A DNA stretch of 14,952 nt. Origin: a bacterium (GTDB taxonomy: Bacteria > Zixibacteria > MSB-5A5 > GN15 > FEB-12). How positions within the stretch are numbered: the first letter of the stretch is position 1; each line of letters opens with the position of its first letter. Location: positions 1 to 14,952 of the forward strand of contig JAUXBJ010000009.1 in the NCBI GenBank assembly GCA_030619425.1, in the 5' to 3' direction. This document shows positions 1-7,791 of this stretch, in pieces. The notes under the pieces are model-generated. The model was not told where the DNA came from, made no database searches, and saw only the letters and a program-made list of their open reading frames with translations. Both the position numbers and the translations under genes were made by a program.

Positions 1-1403
1 AAAATGTTCTCCTGTTCCCGAAACATCTTGTCGCCGTAGTAGTGACTCTTGTCGTAACAGGACTTGGACTTGATAATCCTCCCCTTCTTCGTTATGAGCG
101 AGTATTCCAGATAATCACCATGCATCACGTCCTGACCATCCTGCAACTCAATCGGCAGGTTGTTTGGCTGCATCCTCGCGGACAAGCCGCTCGCTTCAAC
201 ACTGCTGTCCGACTCCAACGACGCCGAAAACGCCTCGACAATGCTGCCTTTGGTATCGAACAAGATGCGCTGAGCCGACAACGCCATCGATCCGGATGTC
301 ACCCGGCCGGCTTCCTGCAGAGTGATCAGTGAATCCACCATGTTGTACTCAATGAAGCGAGCGTTGTAGTCAACGGTATCGGCGCTGGTGACAACCATAC
401 TGTCGCCGGGGGTTTTTCGTCCGTTGACGTAAGTACCAATAGCGCCGCCGAGCACTTCCACCGCCAGCAGTCGCTCATTGTCGACGCGAAAACGAATGGT
501 GTCGCCGGAGACGGAATTCTCATGGAATTCCCGCCCGCCGCGAGTTGAAGGATAGTACCAGGAGTAGGCTTGTTCGGTACAGATAATCCGACTGAGCAGA
601 CCGTGCTCGAAATCCATCAGTATCCGATTACCCGACAGAACCGAACGATCAGTGAAGATTCCGGCGGAGTCGACAGGTTGCATGAAATCCCCCGTTGCCG
701 AATCGACGACTTCTATAGAGCGGATCAGGTCATCCTGGTGGTGTATGGTGATGAGCCCCCCCGACAGTTTGGATCCCCTGCGCTCCGCCGTCGGTTCTTC
801 CGAGAGTATCAGGATATTTTCGTCTCCATTCATGACAGCCAGACCGGAATGCGAGGCGAACTCCTCCGATGAGATTATGACCTCGCCCACGGCAACCGCC
901 AGCGACGAATCGCCGGTGTAGGCGACTGAATCGGCCAGCACTTCCACCATTGTCGCGCTGTCGGGATACTTGACATACAGGAGCGGTCTTTGGTTCATGT
1001 AGAAGTTCTGTTCACGGCGGTCGAACACAGCGAACGGACCGACCGCGTAGATGGAGTCTTCAAACGACCATAATTCCACGCGCTCACCCCAGGCGGTCAC
1101 GAGGGAATCGACGAGATCGTAGTACACTGAGTCGGCCGTGAGACTGTAGGCGCTGTCATCGACGCGGACATGCCCGTTCAACCGGACGAATTCGTCTTGC
1201 GACCAGACGGCTGAGTCGCAGTAAATCTTGCCGGACTGGGTTTCAAACTCGACATTGCCGGTTACATGCGAAAGATACCTGCCGTCCTTGAGCAGCACTT
1301 CCAATTCGTTCATCTGCGTCAGGGTCAGTTCCGACTGTTCCTGAGCGGAACCGGCCATAGCGAAGACAAGTGACAGAACTATGATGATGGGTCTAATGAA
1401 CAC
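1..1403 (-). CDS. OstA/LptD-like LPS transport protein, N-terminal part (runs off left edge)
   Basis: Open frame of 467 codons with no stop before the window edge, so the C-terminus is missing. The start is a GTG preceded by AAGGG seven bases upstream and only 4 nt after the stop of the AlaX gene. The first ~20 residues form a signal peptide (hydrophobic IIIVLSLVFAMAG, likely cleavage after GSA). The rest is repetitive beta-rich sequence of the OstA/LptA jelly-roll type, for example 'VTGNVEF', 'LNGHVRV', 'YSLTADSVYYD' and 'EVLADSVAYTGDSSLAVAVGEV'. The last visible stretch ('KKGRIIKSKS', 'HYYGDKMFRE') resembles the point in LptD-like proteins just before the outer-membrane barrel. Such proteins help carry lipopolysaccharide across the periplasm to the outer membrane. 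It could instead be a shorter OstA-like periplasmic protein without a barrel; the missing end would decide. Confidence 0.78.
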   Translation of the reverse strand, partial: MFIRPIIIVLSLVFAMAGSAQEQSELTLTQMNELEVLLKDGRYLSHVTGNVEFETQSGKIYCDSAVWSQDEFVRLNGHVRVDDSAYSLTADSVYYDLVDSLVTAWGERVELWSFEDSIYAVGPFAVFDRREQNFYMNQRPLLYVKYPDSATMVEVLADSVAYTGDSSLAVAVGEVIISSEEFASHSGLAVMNGDENILILSEEPTAERRGSKLSGGLITIHHQDDLIRSIEVVDSATGDFMQPVDSAGIFTDRSVLSGNRILMDFEHGLLSRIICTEQAYSWYYPSTRGGREFHENSVSGDTIRFRVDNERLLAVEVLGGAIGTYVNGRKTPGDSMVVTSADTVDYNARFIEYNMVDSLITLQEAGRVTSGSMALSAQRILFDTKGSIVEAFSASLESDSSVEASGLSARMQPNNLPIELQDGQDVMHGDYLEYSLITKKGRIIKSKSCYDKSHYYGDKMFREQENI

Positions 1404-1407
1404 CTGC

Positions 1408-2592
1408 TTACCCTTGCACTACCGTATTCAGGAATGCCTCGATCTCGCTCAGCTTGTCTGTTTCAACACCGCCCAACTGCGCCAGGCGACCATTGCCGCC
1501 CCCCTTGAGAGAGAAACGTTTCGACAACTGTTTCGCCAACTCACCGGCGTCGAACGCGCTTCCCTGAGCGCAGGCCACAAACAGCCGAGTGTCATGAATC
1601 AGTAAGGCGACACCGTTGATCTCGTCGGCGACCAATGGCGCCAGTTGACCGGTGAGGCGGACGTCAGGGAGATCGGAGAGAGTGCATACCAGTTTCTTAC
1701 TCTCAAGCTTAGCCTTTGCGGCTATAGCTTCAGCCCGTCGCGGCAACAACTCTTTATACAGATCCGTCAGTTGCCGGTGCAGTGTTTTGCTTTCGGCAGC
1801 GAGGGCAGCGAATTTATCCGGCAGATCCCGATGGTGACAGGTCAGCGACTGAGCCAACTGCGACGTAACCTCGAATCGCGAACGGTAGTCCTCGAAAGCT
1901 CGCTCGGCGACCAGGAATTTCACCAGAGGATGTCCACGCAGTTTCTCAACACCGACAATCTTGAGCATACCGACTTCGGCTGAGTTGGAACAGTGGGTGC
2001 CGCCGCAGGCTACGCACTCAAGCTCGCCGATCCTTATCACGCGGACCTTCCCTCCGCGCTGAGGCGGTTTTCGCAACGGCATCGAGGCCAACTCGTCCCC
2101 TTCGGCGAAGATGATCGTCACCGGATGAGCCTCGCGGATGATGTCGTTGGCGCGCTTTTCGACCTGATCTAGTTGCTCGGAGGGCGGCACACTTCCTTGC
2201 AGTTCAACAGCGCCATACTCCTCGCCCAGATGCACCGAGACGGTCGGCATATCAAACAGTGTGGCGAAGACGTGGCTGAGAATATGCTGGGCGGTGTGAA
2301 AACAACAATGACGGCGACGGCGTTCCCTGTTGACAACACCCGTCAGGCCAGTACCTGCGGCGCCGACCGGCTGCCTGGAAAAATGCAGAACCTCGCCCTC
2401 CGGTCCCTCTTGCACATCAACGATGTCAGTCGTGTTCAGTCGCCCCGTGTCGTACTGCTGGCCACCGGAGGTCGGATAAAACGCCGACTTGTCCAAAACT
2501 GTAAAGGTCCGACCATCCTGCTCACCCGTCCGAACAATGGTCGCCTCGAACTCCAGCAGGTTTGAATCGTGATAGTACAGCCGCTCAGTCAT
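1408..2592 (-). CDS. alaX: Free-standing alanyl-tRNA editing protein (AlaX type, with DHHA1 domain)
   Basis: A 394-residue protein that resembles the editing half of alanyl-tRNA synthetase without the synthetase core. Residues ~1-90 form the beta-barrel-like part with 'FYPTSGGQ' near residue 38. The tRNA_SAD zinc site is HTAQH (His99, His103) plus CGGTH (Cys196, His200). A helical, probably coiled-coil stretch follows (~230-300), then a DHHA1-like C-terminus with the glycine-rich 'GGGNGRLAQLGG'. The family hydrolyses Ser-tRNA(Ala) or Gly-tRNA(Ala), protecting translation from mischarged alanine tRNA. I chose the ATG at 2592; a GTG four codons upstream is possible and neither start has a strong Shine-Dalgarno. 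The downstream OstA/LptD-like gene starts 4 nt after the stop, so the two are probably co-transcribed. The 130 bases upstream show no convincing promoter. Confidence 0.92.
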   Translation of the reverse strand: MTERLYYHDSNLLEFEATIVRTGEQDGRTFTVLDKSAFYPTSGGQQYDTGRLNTTDIVDVQEGPEGEVLHFSRQPVGAAGTGLTGVVNRERRRRHCCFHTAQHILSHVFATLFDMPTVSVHLGEEYGAVELQGSVPPSEQLDQVEKRANDIIREAHPVTIIFAEGDELASMPLRKPPQRGGKVRVIRIGELECVACGGTHCSNSAEVGMLKIVGVEKLRGHPLVKFLVAERAFEDYRSRFEVTSQLAQSLTCHHRDLPDKFAALAAESKTLHRQLTDLYKELLPRRAEAIAAKAKLESKKLVCTLSDLPDVRLTGQLAPLVADEINGVALLIHDTRLFVACAQGSAFDAGELAKQLSKRFSLKGGGNGRLAQLGGVETDKLSEIEAFLNTVVQG

Positions 2593-2722
2593 GTGTGGTT
2601 CCACAGTATCGATCGTCCACCGCTTTCCTGCCTCGCCTCTCCAACAGTCTTACACCGTCGAGCAATCTTCGTTCACCATCAAAGTCGAATAACCCCGCTT
2701 GGCAGACAAATGTCATCAAGCG

Positions 2723-3502
2723 CTAATCCGCTGCCGCCATATAGTTGACCAACGAGCCGACATTTTCGACGCGTACTTCGATCTTGTCCCCCGGCTTCAT
2801 CGGTGCGATACCGGCCGGGGTGCCGGTTGAGATCAAATCACCGGGGTACAACGTCATGATCGACGACACATAGCTCACCAGGAACGGCACATCGAATATC
2901 ATCAGCGAGGTCCGTCCGGACTGCTTCACCTCACCATTAAGTATACCCTCAACCAGCACGTCCTTGCAGTCGACCCCGGTTACGATCCAGGGACCGACCG
3001 GACAAAAAGTGTCAAACCCTTTGGCCCGGCTCCACTGACCATCTTTCTTCTGCAAATCGCGCGCGGTGACGTCGTTGACGCAAGTCAATCCGAAAATGTA
3101 CTCGTCGGCTTTTTCACGCGCCACCTTCCTGGCCGTGCGACCGATCACTACGCCCAGCTCGGCTTCGTAATCTACCCGCTCGGACACCGGGGGATGAACG
3201 ATCTGTTCATCCGGTCCAATTATGGCCGACGGCGGTTTCAGAAATACCAGCGGATACTTCGGCGCCTCATCGGCCGACTGCGATGCCTGCACGTGGGCAT
3301 GATAGTTAAGCCCGATGCAGACGATTTTGGAAGGTTCCACGGGCGCCTTCAGAGTAACACTTTCAAGCTTGAAAGTCTCCCCTGCCGTATCAGTAGAACG
3401 CCAGGGGGCCTGCTTCAGGAGCAACATCCGGTCGCTCTCGATGCGTCCATACTCGGTTAGCTGCGTGTTTGGATTTTCAAAACGTACGAACTTCTCAGTC
3501 AT
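2723..3502 (-). CDS. Fumarylacetoacetate hydrolase (FAH) family protein
   Basis: A 259-residue member of the FAH superfamily, which contains acylpyruvate hydrolases, oxaloacetate decarboxylases and the HpaG-type isomerase/decarboxylases. The metal-binding acids are visible as Glu113 and Glu115 in 'DYEAELG' and Asp144 in 'CVNDVTARD'. Other family hallmarks are 'IGLNYHAH' (~63-70), 'RAKGFDTFCPVGPWIV' (~159-174) and 'GDLISTGTPAGI' near the C-terminus. The ATG is preceded by AGGAAG at good spacing. Length is typical of the short, single-domain bacterial members. The exact substrate cannot be read from sequence and the neighbours (MATE transporter, AlaX) do not indicate a catabolic pathway. It is separated from the MATE gene by 97 nt measured from the MATE stop, and from alaX by ~130 nt. 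Confidence 0.9.
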   Translation of the reverse strand: MTEKFVRFENPNTQLTEYGRIESDRMLLLKQAPWRSTDTAGETFKLESVTLKAPVEPSKIVCIGLNYHAHVQASQSADEAPKYPLVFLKPPSAIIGPDEQIVHPPVSERVDYEAELGVVIGRTARKVAREKADEYIFGLTCVNDVTARDLQKKDGQWSRAKGFDTFCPVGPWIVTGVDCKDVLVEGILNGEVKQSGRTSLMIFDVPFLVSYVSSIMTLYPGDLISTGTPAGIAPMKPGDKIEVRVENVGSLVNYMAAAD

Positions 3503-3591
3503 AATCTTCCTAACTCAGGACATGCTTTGGAATCAATATATCGTTGTGCTTCCCTCTGAATCAACAACTTGTTATCGTCTATGCGCGACGC

Positions 3592-4956
3592 TCATACCTC
3601 TTTCAGCTTCCACGTCCCCCGTTTGAACCAATACGCCAACACTATCGCTTTCAAGGCCGAAGTTATAGTGAGTGTCCACCAGACACCGTTGATACCCCAG
3701 CCGAGATTGTAGACCAGATAATAGGCCAGGGGGATACGAATGGCCGAGCCGGGAATCATCACGACCATTGGCGGCACGGTGTCGCCGGCGCCGCCGAAAG
3801 CGCCCTCAAGTACGATCTCAAAAGCCATGGCGATCTGGGAGAGGCCGAGGATGATCAGGTAATCAACAGCGATCTTGAGCACTAGCGGATCGTCGGTGAA
3901 TATCGATGCAATCAGTTCCGGGATCAGGATAAACAGCAGAGATATAATGAATGTGATCCCTACCGCCGCGTTGGTTGCACCCCAGGCACAACGGGCTGCT
4001 CGGTCGGGCTGCTTCGCTCCCAGGTTTTGTCCCACCATCGTCGCGGCCGCCACCGAGAAGCCGTAACAGGTCAGGTACGAAAACGACTCCATGCGATTGC
4101 CGATCCCCATGGCGGCGGCGGCGGTCTCACCGAACTCGTGCACAATCTTGATCAGGAACCAGTAAACGAAAATGAACACAAACTGCTGAGTACTTATCGG
4201 CAATCCGATGCGGCCGATTTTCAACATGCTCGTCAATCGCGGTCTGCCGGAGATCAGACCGGTGACACGATACCCGAGTCCGCCCCTGAGCATTCTGACG
4301 ATGATTGTAGTCGCTCCGATCCCCAGGGCGATGGCCGAGGCCAGACTGGCCCCCGCCACACCCAGCGAAGGAACCGGTCCCCACCCGAATATCAACAGTG
4401 GGTCGAGAGCCATGTTCAACAGAACCACCATCACGCTGACTTTGGTCGGTGTGCGGGTATCACCGGAAGCGCGAAACACGGCGTACACCGTATCCGTCAA
4501 GAAAAAGGCTATCGACGACAGGAAAAATATCCGAAGGTACGGCACAGCGTGTTGCATGGTGGCTTCGCTCGTATCCATGAATCCGAGCATGGCTGGCGTG
4601 AGCAGGTAGCCCACGGTCGTGAAAATCAGCGCCATCCCAACCGCCATGGCCATGCCCTGACGAATGTAGTAAACCACCTTATCGATATCTTTGGCGCCGA
4701 CATAACGAGAAACCAACGCCGTGACGCCGACGCTGATAATGGAAATCGCGGCGAAGATAGTCCAGATAACGACCATCGATGAGGTGACCGCATCCTGCGC
4801 GGTAGCGCCGAGTTTGCCCACCCAGAAGTAATCGGTGCTGGCCAGGGCGAACTCCATCAGCATCGCCAGCACCACCGGCAAGGCCAGTGAAAAAACAGTG
4901 CGGGTGATCGGCCCGCTGGTTATGCTGTCGGTATTAGCTGAGTTCGTCGCCTTCAT
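3592..4956 (-). CDS. MATE family efflux transporter
   Basis: A 454-residue polytopic inner-membrane protein with about 12 hydrophobic segments in two related halves, the size and pattern of the MATE (multidrug and toxic compound extrusion) family. The N-terminus 'GPITRTVFSLALPVVLAML' is the usual MATE opening before and into TM1. Other family-like stretches are 'DTVYAVFRASGDTRTPTKV' in the first half and 'ALEGAFGGAGDT'-like sequence ('VLEGAFGGAGDTVPP') in the second. MATE proteins export cationic drugs, dyes or metabolites using a Na+ or H+ gradient; the substrate here is unknown. The ATG at 4956 lacks a clear ribosome binding site. A TTG at 4992 in the same frame, with a weak GGTG upstream, is an alternative start adding 12 residues. 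The gene diverges from the plus-strand beta-barrel gene. Confidence 0.93.
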   Translation of the reverse strand: MKATNSANTDSITSGPITRTVFSLALPVVLAMLMEFALASTDYFWVGKLGATAQDAVTSSMVVIWTIFAAISIISVGVTALVSRYVGAKDIDKVVYYIRQGMAMAVGMALIFTTVGYLLTPAMLGFMDTSEATMQHAVPYLRIFFLSSIAFFLTDTVYAVFRASGDTRTPTKVSVMVVLLNMALDPLLIFGWGPVPSLGVAGASLASAIALGIGATTIIVRMLRGGLGYRVTGLISGRPRLTSMLKIGRIGLPISTQQFVFIFVYWFLIKIVHEFGETAAAAMGIGNRMESFSYLTCYGFSVAAATMVGQNLGAKQPDRAARCAWGATNAAVGITFIISLLFILIPELIASIFTDDPLVLKIAVDYLIILGLSQIAMAFEIVLEGAFGGAGDTVPPMVVMIPGSAIRIPLAYYLVYNLGWGINGVWWTLTITSALKAIVLAYWFKRGTWKLKEV

Positions 4957-5053
4957 GGACGTCAAACTAAGCGGCGGACGGCAGGACGACAAGCGATTTC
5001 ACCGAGTAGCTTCAGGGCTGAATTCAGTTTAGACTTGCGTTGTAGATCACGCT

Positions 5054-5081
5054 TTGCAATATTCGCATACCTGTCTATAAT
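5054..5081 (+). promoter_or_regulatory. sigma70-type promoter for the 5112-5768 gene
   Basis: A -35 TTGCAA (5054-5059, 4 of 6 consensus) and a perfect -10 TATAAT (5076-5081) are separated by 16 nt. The predicted transcript start near 5088 lies about 25 nt before the ATG. This is the only promoter the sole plus-strand gene could use within the 155-nt divergent region, and its -10 is the best match I found in the window. Confidence 0.65.
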
Positions 5082-5111
5082 TATGAGGTGCAACCCACGA
5101 AGGAGGAAACG

Positions 5112-5768
5112 ATGCTTAACTGTCCAGTTCGATTTGTGGTGATGACCTTGCTTGCTGCCTTGTTTATCGCCGGACAGTCCGAAGCCGGTCGTCCGCGACT
5201 CTCCAAACCTTCGGAGCGGACATTTGATATCCGTCAGACCAGATACCAGGTAGGCGCGAAATTCAGTACCGGCGTTGTCATCGGCGAGGCTGCGGACGCG
5301 GTCAGAAAGGCGCGCGGCGGTTTTGCTGAGAAACTGATCTACGGCTTCGGCCTGCTTGGCGAGTACACTCTTAAGCCGACCATGACGCTGGGTATCATTG
5401 CCGAGATAGGCTGGAAAACACCGCTTGATGTTCGTGATGAATCGATCCGGTTGGCATCGTTCGGTGGCAGTTTCTCCTACCGCTTCTCGCCGGGGGGTCG
5501 CTCCTCGCTATACTCACGGATTGAAGGTGGTGTACTTATGGGCACTTATCCACGAGACGACAATGACGCGGATCTTGGGTCACATCCATACGTCAGAATA
5601 GGCATCGGACAAGTATATCACACCGGCCCCGTCACATCGGCACAGTTTGAGCTATACTATAAGCGAGCCTTCAGTGACGGATATGAACTGGAGGACGGCC
5701 CAATCCGCGTAATCCCCGGTGACGGAGAATGCATCGGACTTGATATCTATTTTCTGGTCGGGTTTTGA
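5112..5768 (+). CDS. Secreted protein, probable small outer-membrane beta-barrel
   Basis: A 218-residue protein of unrecognised family. The ATG at 5112 has a near-perfect Shine-Dalgarno (AAGGAGG, 5-nt spacing); an upstream in-frame GTG at 5088 is less likely because the SD would lie inside the gene. Residues 1-25 form a signal peptide (positive start, hydrophobic VVMTLLAALFIAG, likely cleavage after SEA). The mature part alternates short amphipathic strands rich in Gly, Tyr and Phe with polar turns, for example 'YGFGLLGEYTL', 'LGIIAEIGW', 'FGGSFSYRF', 'YVRIGIGQVY' and 'AQFELYYKRAF', and ends in a C-terminal Phe, the usual signature of outer-membrane barrels. Strand count would fit roughly 8 strands. 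It is the only gene on this strand, with its own promoter, and converges on the lipoprotein gene with a 14-nt gap. Function is unknown. Confidence 0.8.
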   Translation: MLNCPVRFVVMTLLAALFIAGQSEAGRPRLSKPSERTFDIRQTRYQVGAKFSTGVVIGEAADAVRKARGGFAEKLIYGFGLLGEYTLKPTMTLGIIAEIGWKTPLDVRDESIRLASFGGSFSYRFSPGGRSSLYSRIEGGVLMGTYPRDDNDADLGSHPYVRIGIGQVYHTGPVTSAQFELYYKRAFSDGYELEDGPIRVIPGDGECIGLDIYFLVGF

Positions 5769-5782
5769 ACTCTACAGAGAGA

Positions 5783-7351
5783 CTACAATCCCAGGCGAGC
5801 GAGATAGTACCCCGAGTTCAGGTTCTCCCCCGTGCCGCGCTGCAACAAATCCTGCCACGGATAACGACTGCCGAAACGCATGTAGTTCTGGACAAGGAAC
5901 GAATAGGCCTCGGGGTTGTCGACCAGACCCCCGTACTGCTTATCCAGGAAGGCCAGCGTCTGCGCCGCTATGATCGCGCCGTAAAGGTCGTTGTGCATCT
6001 GAACCGGACGTGAAGCATAGTCCCCGATCAAGGCCCAGTAGTCGGGACCGTCCTGACGCGGCATCAGCATGTACGTCTCGACCTGGTCCCAGTAGAGCTT
6101 GCTCAGATCGCGGTTAGGGTTGGTGTACGCTTTATATTCGAACATCAGGTGCATCAACGTCCAGCGGAGCCGGGCGACCTCCGTCCCTTCTTGCTCGCGT
6201 CTATGACGTTCGATCGAGGCAGACGAAGCGTGCGCGTATTTCTCCAGCCAGGCCGGCTCGTCCAACATGTAGGCAAAGATTTGAGCCATACTCTCGCGCC
6301 AGATTGGGTGCAGAAAAGTATTGAACACCGACCGTTCCTGGGCTACATGTGTCGAATGCAAAGCCCGACCGACCTGATGAAGGAAATCGTGGCTGGCATA
6401 CATCGCCGTCTCAGGATAAATCCATATCCGAACATCGTTAGGTGGCTTCACCGGGATGCATTGCGCCAACGCCGTCTCACTACCCGTTTTCGCTTCGTGA
6501 ATGTAAACAGGCAGTCGATCCAGATCAAAGCCGATGGCTCTCAGACTCTGCTTCACCAGCACCAAACTGGAATCCCAGGGGAAAGCCGACCAAACACCGC
6601 CGCCGCCGTGGTACACAATAAGTTTCGACACATCCCAAACCGTGGGCTCCGCACCTCCCATTTGCGCCGTCAGGCTGTCGCGGGTTTGACGGTACCGCGA
6701 AAGGCTGGCTTCTTCCAGTTGTCGCACCAGGCGGAGGTGTTCATCGACGTCCAGTCCCTGGCTCTTCATTGAGAGCGCATAGTAATTGTTGAATCCCTCG
6801 CGGCGGGCCAATTGGTTGCGCAGTCTCATTAAGCGGCCCATGGCATCAGATAATTGCGGGTCTACATACAACTCGCCGGGGCGCTGGGCATCGTTGTCGG
6901 GTCGACCACCGGCGGAACTGTCCACCAGTGGCGAGCCGACGATTCCCCCTCCCGCCAAGACCTTGGGGTAGCCAATAGCCTCGCGCAACGCAGTCACCTC
7001 CGGCTGCAACTCGATCCTGCCCACCTGCATTCGTGACAAGATCAATTCCGCCCGACGCTGATCGGCTTCATCGGTGAGCAGTTTTCTTCCGCGCCGCAAC
7101 AGGTTGTAATCCTGCTCATCAGTAAGCACGTGGTCGTAAAGCTGTTCGAAGAACTCCAGTGAATCCGACTCGCCTTCCGTGATATAGTCCCAGCGCTCTA
7201 CCGCCAATCGATAGTCTAACCACTGAAGCTTATGCTCCAGCGAGTCCAACACCGTTATGACGCTCTGTCTGGATAGTTGCTCTTCTTTGCAGGCTCCGAG
7301 GTAACAGACCATCACCAGCCCGACCAGAATCGTCACAGCCAAATAGCGCAT
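5783..7351 (-). CDS. Lipoprotein related to M2/M3-like metallopeptidases with degenerate zinc motif
   Basis: A 522-residue protein. The ATG at 7351 shares one base with the aroQ stop (TGATG) and has AAGGGAG upstream. Residues 1-21 form a lipoprotein signal with lipobox LGAC, lipidated Cys21. The rest is helical and resembles gluzincins of the M2/M3 type: 'LRNQLARREGFNNYYALSM', then 'PPNDVRIWIY', then 'HDFLHQVGRALH' where active relatives have HExGHAxx. The expected H-E-x-x-H is H325-Q326-V-G-R329, so the general-base Glu and second His ligand are lost. Glu353 in 'WRESMAQ' lies 24 residues after the second-His position, the same spacing as the third ligand in angiotensin-converting enzyme (H387 to E411). 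I infer a non-hydrolytic homologue anchored to a membrane. The family assignment rests on motif similarity only. No frame break is seen, so it looks maintained rather than decayed. It ends 14 nt from the convergent gene with no clear terminator between. Confidence 0.82.
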   Translation of the reverse strand: MRYLAVTILVGLVMVCYLGACKEEQLSRQSVITVLDSLEHKLQWLDYRLAVERWDYITEGESDSLEFFEQLYDHVLTDEQDYNLLRRGRKLLTDEADQRRAELILSRMQVGRIELQPEVTALREAIGYPKVLAGGGIVGSPLVDSSAGGRPDNDAQRPGELYVDPQLSDAMGRLMRLRNQLARREGFNNYYALSMKSQGLDVDEHLRLVRQLEEASLSRYRQTRDSLTAQMGGAEPTVWDVSKLIVYHGGGGVWSAFPWDSSLVLVKQSLRAIGFDLDRLPVYIHEAKTGSETALAQCIPVKPPNDVRIWIYPETAMYASHDFLHQVGRALHSTHVAQERSVFNTFLHPIWRESMAQIFAYMLDEPAWLEKYAHASSASIERHRREQEGTEVARLRWTLMHLMFEYKAYTNPNRDLSKLYWDQVETYMLMPRQDGPDYWALIGDYASRPVQMHNDLYGAIIAAQTLAFLDKQYGGLVDNPEAYSFLVQNYMRFGSRYPWQDLLQRGTGENLNSGYYLARLGL

Positions 7352-7791
7352 CAGATGTCTCCCTTCGGTTTGCCAAAGAACGAGAGTGCCATGAAATATC
7401 CCTCGGCCCCGAAGCCGACAATATGCCCGCGACAAACCGGAGCTATCACCGACTTGTGACGAAACTCCTCCCGGCTGTAGATATTGGAGAGATGCACTTC
7501 CACAGCGCAGAGATTCACCGCAACGATGGCATCGCGAATGGCATAACTATAATGCGTGAACGCTCCGGGGTTGATGATAAGCCCGTCAGCCTCAAATCCT
7601 TCGCGGTGAAGGTAGTCAATTATCTCTCCCTCTGAATTCGACTGGAAAAACGAGACGTCAAGACCGAGTTGTCCGGCGTGTGCAGTTAGTCGCTCGTTGA
7701 TCTCATCCAGCGACTCAGAGCCATACGTCTCCGGCTCGCGTTGTCCGAGCAGGTTCAGATTGGGTCCATTGACGATCAGAATTCTATGCAT
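7351..7791 (-). CDS. aroQ: 3-dehydroquinate dehydratase, type II
   Basis: A 146-residue type II dehydroquinase, the normal size for this family, which dehydrates 3-dehydroquinate to 3-dehydroshikimate (step 3 of the shikimate pathway) as a dodecamer. Visible motifs: 'NGPNLNLLGQREPETYG' at 8-24 with the catalytic Tyr23 and Arg18 in the mobile lid, 'INPGAFTHYS' at 73-82, and 'VEVHLSNIYSREEFR' with catalytic His100 and Arg111. The ATG at 7791 has GGAGG six bases upstream and overlaps the end of aroB by 8 nt, so it is probably translationally coupled to it; in-frame upstream starts inside aroB would add sequence not found in the family. The stop overlaps the start of the lipoprotein gene by 1 nt. 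Confidence 0.97.
   Translation of the reverse strand: MHRILIVNGPNLNLLGQREPETYGSESLDEINERLTAHAGQLGLDVSFFQSNSEGEIIDYLHREGFEADGLIINPGAFTHYSYAIRDAIVAVNLCAVEVHLSNIYSREEFRHKSVIAPVCRGHIVGFGAEGYFMALSFFGKPKGDI

Noticed and set aside
4027..4782. Long plus-strand open frame (251 codons) opposite the MATE gene
   Set aside because: Translation is rich in Arg, His, Gln and Asp with no recognisable fold or ribosome site. It is an antisense shadow of a clear membrane protein gene.
5769..5782. Bidirectional terminator between the converging genes
   Set aside because: The gap is only 14 nt and I see no stable hairpin or T run across it or in the adjoining gene ends.
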